Shown here: piece after piece, positions 1-5,019 of the stretch
How the letters are laid out: each line of letters begins with the position of its first letter
Position numbering within the stretch: position 1 is the stretch's first letter
DNA from: Nitrososphaerales archaeon
Lineage (GTDB): Archaea > Thermoproteota > Nitrososphaeria > Nitrososphaerales > CADDZS01
Direction of reading: 5' to 3'
Assembly: GCA_030043455.1 (NCBI GenBank)
Contig: JASHXQ010000013.1
Span: 1-5,019, forward strand
DNA length: 5,019 bases
The notes under the pieces: generated by a model
What the model was told of the DNA's origin: nothing
The model's database searches: none
What the model saw: the letters and a program-made list of their open reading frames with translations, nothing else
Translations under genes and position numbers: made by a program

Positions 1-2
1 TT

Positions 3-56
3 TCTTCTCTGATGGAACTGGAACCGATCGTCCTCCACTCTGGCGAGATACATTGA
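3..56 (+). CDS. possible C-terminal tail of an upstream gene (partial)
   Basis: A reading frame open from the left edge ends in TGA at 54-56 and would encode the tail SSLMELEPIVLHSGEIH. I do not recognise the family from these 17 residues. What supports it is the junction: its TGA overlaps the proposed TTG start of hutH in the tetranucleotide TTGA (53-56), the arrangement typical of translationally coupled genes. If real, this gene is in one transcript with hutH and could supply another step of histidine breakdown, but that is inference only. The hutH frame is also open to the window edge, so either frame could be the coding one here. Confidence is low because the segment is very short. Confidence 0.3.
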   Translation, partial: SSLMELEPIVLHSGEIH

Positions 57-1585
57 GTTCCAGAGCTCGTCCAAAAGTTCCCAAGATAACGTTGGATGGC
101 TCTTCTCTAACAATTGAACAGATCGTGCAAATCTCCCGAGGATCTTCTCTCGTTTCAGTTGCCGAGGATGCTGTGGGGAAAGTAGACGCTGGAAGGAAGG
201 TGGTAGAGCGGATCAGTAAATCCGGAAAGACTGCTTACGGGATCAATACTGGATTCGGGAAACTGGCTGATAAGAAAATTGACAACAAGGATCTTGACCA
301 GCTTCAGCTCAATCTCGTACGAAGCCACGCCTCTGGAGTCGGAGATCCTCTGGCTTCGGACGATGTTAGGGCAATCATGGTTGTCAGACTCAACACTCTT
401 TTGAGAGGCTATTCCGGAGTTAGGCGGGATGTCATTTCCCAACTTGTGGATTTTCTCAATTCCGACGTGGTCCCGGTGATTCCTCGCTACGGATCACTTG
501 GAGCAAGTGGCGACCTCGCTCCTTCCGCGCATCTGGCTATATCGATGATTGGGGAGGGCGATGTCTACCTCAAAGGCTCGATCGTTCCGACCAAGCAAGC
601 TTTCCGACAGTTGGGTCTGAAACCAATTATCTTGAAAGAAAAAGAAGGTCTCGCGATCATCAATGGCACGCAGGTCATGAGCGGTCTTGGGAGTCTTCTA
701 GTTGATGATGTCGATATTTTTCTGCAGGCTCTGGATATTGCAGGAGCCCTATCCTTGGAAGCGCTGGGCGGAAACCTGGAACCTTTCGATCATCGAGTAC
801 ATGATCTCCGCCCGGTTCAGGGGCAAATCGAAGTTGCACGTCACATACGGCAGCTTCTGTCCAACTCGGATTTTGTCGGAACCGGGAAAAGGATTCAAGA
901 TCCTTATTCTTTAAGGTGCATTCCACAAGTCCACGGAGCCTTCCATGAGGCGCTCAGATTTTCTAAATCAATGATTGAGAGCGAGATCAATTCGGTTACA
1001 GACAATCCCTTGATCCTACCCGATGGAGCAGTTATCAGTGCCGGCAACTTTCACGGACAGCCGATCGCTCTCGCCCTAGATCTTTTGGGAATTGCCATCG
1101 CGGAGGCGGGGGTCATTTCCGAGCGAAGAATCGATAAGCTTCTTTCCGGTCTTAGAAGCGATCTGCCTCTCTTTCTTTCAAGAAATTCAGGTTTGAATTC
1201 TGGTCTGATGATCCTTCAGTACACGGCTGCTGCCCTAGTTTCCCAGAACATGGTGCTTGCTCATCCGGCGGGATTGAACAATGCAGTAGTTTCTGCAGGA
1301 CAGGAAGATCACGCGAGCATGGGGGTAACCTCAGCCCTAAAGGCGAGGGAGATGCTGGTAAATTCGACCAAAATTCTGGCAATTGAACTACTGTGCGCCT
1401 GTCAAGCACAGGATTTGCTAGACAAGGGCAAGAAAGGAGATGGGACGAAAATAGCTTACCAAGAGGTCCGGAAGATCAGCGAATTCGTAGAATCCGATCG
1501 AGGGTTATCGAAGGATGTTGAGCGACTCTCTGAATATCTCTTGAGGGGTGGACTGAAGAAAGCGCTTGATGAGATGCTTCAATAA
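53..1585 (+). CDS. hutH: histidine ammonia-lyase (histidase)
   Basis: Cytoplasmic enzyme of the MIO-dependent aromatic amino acid lyase family that removes ammonia from L-histidine to give trans-urocanate, the first step of histidine use. The 510 residues match the usual family length. The Ala-Ser-Gly triplet that cyclises into the MIO electrophile is residues 151-153, within GSLGASGDLAPSAH. Other family active-site positions are present: Y62 in AYGINTGFG, H92, N204 and Q207 in NGTQ, Y285 and R288 in DPYSLR, F333 in GNFHG and E418 in SAGQEDHASMG. The start is TTG; a weak GGCGAG lies 5 nt upstream (42-47). No in-frame stop separates it from the window edge, so a start further left is formally possible, but family similarity begins only around residue 10. 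The TAA stop at 1583-1585 faces the hutI stop. PAL/TAL activity is unlikely given the HutH-type wording and the hut neighbours. Confidence 0.97.
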   Translation: MSSRARPKVPKITLDGSSLTIEQIVQISRGSSLVSVAEDAVGKVDAGRKVVERISKSGKTAYGINTGFGKLADKKIDNKDLDQLQLNLVRSHASGVGDPLASDDVRAIMVVRLNTLLRGYSGVRRDVISQLVDFLNSDVVPVIPRYGSLGASGDLAPSAHLAISMIGEGDVYLKGSIVPTKQAFRQLGLKPIILKEKEGLAIINGTQVMSGLGSLLVDDVDIFLQALDIAGALSLEALGGNLEPFDHRVHDLRPVQGQIEVARHIRQLLSNSDFVGTGKRIQDPYSLRCIPQVHGAFHEALRFSKSMIESEINSVTDNPLILPDGAVISAGNFHGQPIALALDLLGIAIAEAGVISERRIDKLLSGLRSDLPLFLSRNSGLNSGLMILQYTAAALVSQNMVLAHPAGLNNAVVSAGQEDHASMGVTSALKAREMLVNSTKILAIELLCACQAQDLLDKGKKGDGTKIAYQEVRKISEFVESDRGLSKDVERLSEYLLRGGLKKALDEMLQ

Positions 1586-1591
1586 ATCGAC

Positions 1592-2875
1592 CTAATTCTC
1601 TACCACCATTTTCCCATTCCTCACCACACGATCGACTGCGTTGGACGCGATTCGATAGGGGATCTGTTGATAGTTCTCCACATTGCAAAGTAGCATATTC
1701 GCTCTCTTGCCCACTTCGATCGAGCCCACATCCGCAGCCCTAGACAAAGCATGCGCGCCGTTAATCGTGGCTGCGGTAATCGCCTCTTCGACCGTTATTC
1801 GCATCCCATAGCATGCAAGGGATATCACAAATTGCATGGATTCGATCCAGCTATTAGGGCTCAGATCGGTTGCGATGGCGACCGGGAGTCCTAGATCCAA
1901 GTACTGTCTTGCTTTTGCATAGGTTCCTACAAAAGAAGAAAACAACGTCCCCGGCAATAGAACGGCCACCGAGTTCGTCTGAGCCAGGGCCGAGATGCCC
2001 TCCAAGGACGATCGTCCTAAATGATCCGCCGAAACTACTCCAATCTTCGCACCGAGTTCGGCCCCGCGCTGATCGGAAAATTCATCAGCGTGCAATTTGG
2101 TTTGTAAGCCGATCCTCCCTGCGTGGGACAGTATCCCTTCTGACTCCCCATAGCCGAACACTCCTTCTTCCAGAAATACATCGCAAAATTTAGCGAGCTT
2201 TCTCTCGACCGCAATGTTAACCGACGGCGTAACCACCTCTGAAATGTACGCCTCGGCTTTTCCGGTGTACTCTTCTGGAATAGCGTGCGCTGAAAGCAAT
2301 GTGGAGATGATGTCGTAACCCTGATTGTTTCGAAGCTTTTCGAGCAATTCGAGCAGCCTGATTTCCCCGGAAACTGTGAGCGCGTAGCCACTTTTTATCT
2401 CGAAGGTTGTGGTTCCGAAAGACTCCATCCGCTCCAACCTCTTGATTGTTTGCCTGAGTAGGTCTGAATCAGAAGCATTTCGTGTGTCCCGAACCGTCTT
2501 CAAGATGCCTCCCCCGGATTTGAGGATCTCCAAGTAGGTCCTTCCCTCTAGTTTTGCCGTCAACTCTCCTTCTCTGCTTCCGGCAAAGATAGCGTGAGTG
2601 TGGGCGTCGACGAAGCCGGGCATAACTAGCTGGGCATGACAATCGATCCACTTGGAGTCGCTGGTGGTAAAGCGATCTCTTAACTCGCCGCCGCGTCCGA
2701 CGAAGGCTATTCGTCCCGAAGAGACGCCCACACACAGATCCGGTGTACGCAGCAAACCTAGCGTTTCTGTCGATGGAAATCTAACAGGTTTCAAGGAGGT
2801 GCCGGAAAGAGTCACCAGCTCTCCGATGTTGTCCAGGACTAGGTCAAGAGCGGGTTTGCCCGAGTAATCGTCCAT
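1592..2875 (-). CDS. hutI: imidazolonepropionase
   Basis: Amidohydrolase-superfamily metalloenzyme that hydrolyses 4-imidazolone-5-propionate to N-formimino-L-glutamate, the third step of histidine degradation, in the cytoplasm. The 427 residues fit the family. After an N-terminal beta-sandwich segment (about 1-80) comes the metal site H92-x-H94 in VDAHTHAIFAG, followed by GGGILKTVRDTR (121-132), GTTTFEIKSGY (154-164), H197 in SAHAIP, H262 and E265 in KLHADEF, D284-H285 in SADHLG and the metal-binding D337 in ATDLSP. Spacing agrees with the B. subtilis enzyme (H80, H82, H249, D324), shifted by 12-13 residues. The loop after D337 reads SPNSW, whereas bacterial enzymes usually have NPG. The ATG start has no evident Shine-Dalgarno motif, and a TATA-like block about 35-40 nt upstream suggests a short leader. 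The stop is TAG. The gene is divergent from hutU and convergent with hutH. Confidence 0.96.
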   Translation of the reverse strand: MDDYSGKPALDLVLDNIGELVTLSGTSLKPVRFPSTETLGLLRTPDLCVGVSSGRIAFVGRGGELRDRFTTSDSKWIDCHAQLVMPGFVDAHTHAIFAGSREGELTAKLEGRTYLEILKSGGGILKTVRDTRNASDSDLLRQTIKRLERMESFGTTTFEIKSGYALTVSGEIRLLELLEKLRNNQGYDIISTLLSAHAIPEEYTGKAEAYISEVVTPSVNIAVERKLAKFCDVFLEEGVFGYGESEGILSHAGRIGLQTKLHADEFSDQRGAELGAKIGVVSADHLGRSSLEGISALAQTNSVAVLLPGTLFSSFVGTYAKARQYLDLGLPVAIATDLSPNSWIESMQFVISLACYGMRITVEEAITAATINGAHALSRAADVGSIEVGKRANMLLCNVENYQQIPYRIASNAVDRVVRNGKMVVEN

Positions 2876-2907
2876 ATTGAAATGTGGTGGTTGCTCGAGA
2901 ATTCTGG

Positions 2908-2917
2908 ATTAAATTAT
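2908..2917. promoter_or_regulatory. TATA-like AT-rich core
   Basis: The block ATTAAATTAT (ATAATTTAAT on the other strand) is the only continuous ten-base AT run in the hutI-hutU gap. Its centre lies about 37 nt before the hutI ATG and about 58 nt before the hutU ATG. With the archaeal spacing of about 26 nt from TATA centre to transcription start, it could serve either gene. The assignment rests on composition and position only, without a clear BRE. Confidence 0.4.
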
Positions 2918-2946
2918 CTATCGAATAGGGGAAGAAACTATTAACC

Positions 2947-2967
2947 ATGACATTCCAGCAATTCTAG
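2947..2967 (+). other. mini-ORF in the hutU leader, same frame as hutU
   Basis: ATG at 2947 starts a six-codon frame (MTFQQF) that ends in TAG at 2965-2967, one codon before the hutU ATG and in the same frame. If transcription starts about 26 nt after the TATA-like block, this would be the first ATG on the hutU transcript. It could be a short upstream ORF, a remnant of a longer N-terminus, or coincidence. No function is claimed. Confidence 0.25.
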
Positions 2968-2970
2968 TAC

Positions 2971-4644
2971 ATGATTCGCAACGCGATCAGGGCTCCTCGC
3001 GGTAATGACCTCTCCTGCAAAAGCTGGCACCAGGAAGCCGCCTTGCGCATGTTGATGAATAACCTCGATCCCGAGGTTGCTCGGGATCCCGATAATTTAA
3101 TCGTCTATGGGGGCACCGGGAAAGCTGCCCGAAATTGGGATTGCTTCCACCAGATAGTGAACTCTCTCAGGGAGCTAGGGAATGACGAAACACTGCTTGT
3201 ACAGTCCGGGAAACCTGTCGGTGTTTTTCAGACGTACGAACATTCCCCGAGAGTATTGATCTCCAACGCTATGCTCGTGCCTCATTGGGCTACTTGGGAG
3301 CAGTTCTGGGATCTGGAGGCGAAGGGACTAACTATGTACGGGCAGATGACCGCCGGTTCTTGGATCTACATCGGTACCCAAGGAATACTTCAGGGTACAT
3401 ACGAAACCCTTGCCGCCGTGGCTGATCGAAAATTTGGCGGCTCTCTTGCCGGCACCATAACGCTTACTTCCGGTCTGGGAGAAATGGGGGGTGCCCAACC
3501 ACTCGCGGTGACCATGAATGACGGAGTCGCTTTGATTATCGAGGTGGATCCAGATAAGATCGACAGGAGGATCCGCACCAAGTACTGCGATGTGAAAACG
3601 GAAAGCATCCCGGAAGCCGTATCGCTTGCAAAGGATGCTCGCTCGGAGAACCGACCTCTTTCGATCGGGTTACTCGGTAATTCCGCGGACGTTTTACCGG
3701 AGTTGGTCTCCCGGGGGTTCGAGCCAGACGTGTTGACGGATCAAACCTCCGCTCATGATCCGCTAAATGGCTACATTCCCCGAGGCTACGATGTAAACAG
3801 TGCTAAAGATCTTCGGGAGTCCGACAGGAAGCTGTACGTCGAAAAAGCTATGATGTCGATGGCCACCCATGTCAGCGCCATGTTGAAGTTGCAGCAGTTA
3901 GGAGCAGTTACCTTCGACTATGGAAATAATATTCGGAAACAGGCGTATGATGCCGGTGTGCAAAATGCCTTCGAGATTAAGGGTTTCGTACCAGAATACA
4001 TTCGACCTTTGTTTTGTGAAGGTAGAGGACCATTTCGCTGGGCTGCACTGTCGGGCAATCCCGAAGACATCTTCTTCACCGACAAGATCGTGACCCGGGA
4101 ATTCTCCAAGAACAAAGGCTTAGTGCGGTGGATCGAAAAAGCCCACGAGAAAGTGAATTTTCAGGGGTTACCCGCGCGTGTCTGTTGGCTAGGGTATGGC
4201 GAGCGCGCCCGATTTGGAAAGCTGATCAATGAGTCTGTAGCAAGAGGAGACATAGAAGCTCCGATCGTGATCGGCAGGGATCATCTGGATTCGGGTTCGG
4301 TTGCATCGCCCTATCGCGAGACCGAAGGGATGATTGACGGGAGCGACGCCATTGCAGACTGGCCAATCCTGAACGCCCTTCTGAACGTCACTTCTGGCGC
4401 TTCTTGGGTCGCGGTGCATCATGGCGGAGGCACCGGGATAGGTTACAGCATCCATGCCGGTCTGGTGGTCGTGGCCGATGGTACTGACGAAATGAAGGTT
4501 CGGTTGGAACGCTGTCTTACGAGTGACCCGGGAATTGGAGTCGCCAGGCATGCTGATGCCGGATATTCTTCTGCCAGAAAGATCGCGAGAGAAAAAGGAA
4601 TCAAAATTCCTATGATGCCCGACCCCACTAGCTCTCCGCTCTAG
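2971..4644 (+). CDS. hutU: urocanate hydratase (urocanase)
   Basis: NAD+-dependent cytoplasmic enzyme that adds water to urocanate, giving 4-imidazolone-5-propionate, the second step of the pathway; NAD+ acts as an electrophile and is not consumed. The 557 residues match the typical length, and similarity to the Pseudomonas putida enzyme as I remember it is continuous. Landmarks are IRAPRG (6-11), [11 protein letters not shown] (46-56), [11 protein letters not shown] (76-86), [14 protein letters not shown] (122-135), the nucleotide-binding [10 protein letters not shown] (168-177), [12 protein letters not shown] (257-268), FDYGNNIR (315-322), [17 protein letters not shown] (346-362), C405 in LPARVCWLG (equivalent to the essential Cys410 of P. 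putida), [11 protein letters not shown] (434-444) and RHADAGY (526-532). Most urocanases I recall have Gly where E171 stands here. The ATG at 2971 is the earliest usable one, because TAG at 2965-2967 closes the frame upstream. No Shine-Dalgarno motif is evident. The stop is TAG. Confidence 0.97.
   Translation: MIRNAIRAPRGNDLSCKSWHQEAALRMLMNNLDPEVARDPDNLIVYGGTGKAARNWDCFHQIVNSLRELGNDETLLVQSGKPVGVFQTYEHSPRVLISNAMLVPHWATWEQFWDLEAKGLTMYGQMTAGSWIYIGTQGILQGTYETLAAVADRKFGGSLAGTITLTSGLGEMGGAQPLAVTMNDGVALIIEVDPDKIDRRIRTKYCDVKTESIPEAVSLAKDARSENRPLSIGLLGNSADVLPELVSRGFEPDVLTDQTSAHDPLNGYIPRGYDVNSAKDLRESDRKLYVEKAMMSMATHVSAMLKLQQLGAVTFDYGNNIRKQAYDAGVQNAFEIKGFVPEYIRPLFCEGRGPFRWAALSGNPEDIFFTDKIVTREFSKNKGLVRWIEKAHEKVNFQGLPARVCWLGYGERARFGKLINESVARGDIEAPIVIGRDHLDSGSVASPYRETEGMIDGSDAIADWPILNALLNVTSGASWVAVHHGGGTGIGYSIHAGLVVVADGTDEMKVRLERCLTSDPGIGVARHADAGYSSARKIAREKGIKIPMMPDPTSSPL
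3061..3092 (+). repeat. overlapping inverted repeats within hutU
   Basis: Codons 31-41 of hutU contain three overlapping dyads. AACCTCG and CGAGGTT pair across ATCC (3061-3078). GATCCCGAG and CTCGGGATC pair perfectly across GTTG (3067-3088). TCGGGATCCCGA is a 12-bp palindrome (3081-3092). The octamer GATCCCGA also occurs twice directly (3067-3074 and 3085-3092). The first two stems and the palindrome compete for the same bases, so only one main hairpin could form at a time. The encoded [12 protein letters not shown] is normal for urocanase, so codon choice may explain part of this. Confidence 0.6.
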
Positions 4645-4649
4645 GACTA

Positions 4650-4656
4650 TTTTTTT
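4650..4656 (+). terminator. oligo-T tract after hutU
   Basis: Seven consecutive T residues begin 5 nt after the hutU stop codon. Archaeal RNA polymerase terminates at such tracts without needing a hairpin, and I see no stem immediately before it that would make a bacterial-type terminator. The next gene starts only 18 nt later, so termination may be partial and the PIN gene could be expressed by readthrough. Confidence 0.45.
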
Positions 4657-4674
4657 GAAAGGAATTTCTAGGGA

Positions 4675-5019
4675 TTGCCAAAGACAATAGTACTCGACAC
4701 TAGCATCATTATTGATGGGAAGGTAACTTCGATGATTTCCTCCGGAGAAATTCCGGAGGACTCTGAAATCGTAGTTCCGGTGGCCGCGTTAGACGAACTG
4801 CAGGCACAAGCATCGAAACATCGCGAGGAAGGGTTTCTCGGTCTCGAGGAACTTAGCGCGATTCGCAAGCTCGCGGAAGAAAGGAAGATCAAAATCTCCT
4901 TAGAGGGAGAGAGACCATCCATCGAAGACATCCGGTTGGCCCGCTCCGGAAGGATAGATGCCCTAATCAGAGACATAGCCAAGAATCGGGGTGGTGTTCT
5001 AGTGACGGCGGATTATGTA
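4675..5019 (+). CDS. PIN-domain protein, probably archaeal PINc/VapC-type ATPase (partial, N-terminus)
   Basis: The 115 residues present (the frame runs off the right edge) form a PIN nuclease domain. Four acidic residues fit the catalytic set: D8 in IVLDTS, E41 in ALDEL, D95 in GRIDALI and D113 in VTADY. The wording, including GFLGLEELSAIRKLAEE and a GERPS...A.SGRIDALIRD pattern, resembles the N-terminus of the roughly 600-residue archaeal proteins that join PIN, an AAA-like ATPase and a KH RNA-binding domain. This suggests an RNA-related nuclease/ATPase, and a short VapC toxin is less likely. The ATPase and KH parts lie outside the window, so the full architecture is inferred. The start is TTG: an in-frame TAG at 4669-4671 excludes anything earlier, and the next in-frame ATG (4732) would delete the catalytic D8. 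AAAGGA at 4658-4663 is a possible but distant ribosome-binding site. It has no evident link to histidine breakdown. Confidence 0.85.
   Translation, partial: MPKTIVLDTSIIIDGKVTSMISSGEIPEDSEIVVPVAALDELQAQASKHREEGFLGLEELSAIRKLAEERKIKISLEGERPSIEDIRLARSGRIDALIRDIAKNRGGVLVTADYV
4738..4760 (+). repeat. perfect 9-bp hairpin within the PIN-domain gene
   Basis: TCCTCCGGA (4738-4746) and TCCGGAGGA (4752-4760) are exact reverse complements separated by GAAAT. In RNA a G-U pair could close the loop to AAA. The stem lies at codons 22-29 (SSGEIPED), about 63 nt after the TTG start, in the variable loop following the first helix of the PIN fold. Its right arm contains GGAGG, like a Shine-Dalgarno sequence, and is masked in the stem; no sensible start codon follows it. 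Confidence 0.6.

Larger units (their letters stand above)
2876..2970. promoter_or_regulatory. divergent hutI/hutU promoter region
   Basis: This 95-bp gap separates the ATG codons of two divergently read genes, so it should hold the promoters of both unless hutU is expressed by readthrough. It is AT-richer than the genes around it. The best core is ATTAAATTAT at 2908-2917, which resembles an archaeal TATA box on either strand. Read leftward it predicts a hutI transcript starting about 10 nt before the ATG; read rightward it predicts a hutU leader of roughly 30 nt. Short dyads that could be protein-binding sites are AGAATTCT (2898-2905) and CTAT-CGA-ATAG (2918-2928). Both are short enough to be chance. 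No bacterial -35/-10 pair stands out. Confidence 0.5.

Noticed and set aside
1870..2193. 107-codon plus-strand open frame opposite hutI
   Set aside because: The product is Pro/Arg/Ser-rich and low in complexity, and it overlaps conserved hutI coding sequence; no independent support.
2035..2391. 118-codon minus-strand open frame within hutI
   Set aside because: It lies in another frame on the same strand as hutI, over conserved imidazolonepropionase motifs, with an Arg/Ser-rich product typical of a shadow frame.
2955..2970. Shine-Dalgarno site for hutU
   Set aside because: No GGAGG or GGTG-like motif occurs in the 16 bases before the ATG; GGGGAAG at 2928-2934 is too far away to serve it.
4189..4551. 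120-codon minus-strand open frame opposite the end of hutU
   Set aside because: It is antisense to the most conserved part of urocanase (C405 to RHADAGY), so its openness follows from hutU codon use.
4668..4982. 104-codon minus-strand open frame opposite the PIN-domain gene
   Set aside because: It is fully antisense to a frame with clear PIN catalytic motifs, and its Ser/Ile/Ala-rich product shows no recognisable domain.
4675..5019. VapC toxin of a toxin-antitoxin pair
   Set aside because: There is no small antitoxin ORF in the 30-bp gap upstream, and the PIN sequence resembles the long archaeal PIN-ATPase proteins. The right edge prevents full exclusion.

Overview
The window carries the three-step core of histidine degradation plus the beginning of an unrelated housekeeping-type gene. 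Histidine ammonia-lyase (hutH, plus strand, 53-1585), imidazolonepropionase (hutI, minus strand, 1592-2875) and urocanate hydratase (hutU, plus strand, 2971-4644) are all close to full family length, with catalytic residues intact. Together they convert L-histidine to urocanate (HutH), then to 4-imidazolone-5-propionate (HutU), then to N-formimino-L-glutamate (HutI). The enzyme that would turn formiminoglutamate into glutamate is not recognisable in the window. A fourth gene (4675 to the window end, plus strand) is the N-terminal PIN domain of a protein resembling the archaeal PIN/ATPase/KH family.

The organism is probably an archaeon. The best clue is the partial gene at the right edge, whose PIN domain has the wording I know from the long archaeal PINc/VapC-type ATPases. 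Supporting clues are the TTG starts, the lack of strong Shine-Dalgarno sequences, a TATA-like AT-rich block in the divergent promoter region and an oligo-T tract directly after hutU. The proteins are not strongly acidic, which argues against a haloarchaeon. A Thermoplasmata-like or other mesophilic euryarchaeal lineage would fit, but that is a guess and not read from the sequence.

Layout: bases 1-56 may hold the last codons of an upstream gene that overlaps the hutH start. hutH and hutI converge, with only 6 bp between their stop codons. hutI and hutU diverge from a 95-bp intergenic region (2876-2970) that must hold both promoters. The gap from hutU to the PIN gene is 30 bp and contains a T7 tract. 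Thus the three pathway genes are adjacent but not one operon. No intergenic stretch exceeds 95 bp, and I see no tRNA, rRNA, CRISPR array or mobile element.

I do not see a previously undescribed system here. The points worth a second look are small: an in-frame mini-ORF closed by TAG just before hutU, overlapping dyads early in hutU, a perfect 9-bp hairpin inside the PIN gene, the alternating gene orientation, and two departures from usual motifs in HutU and HutI.
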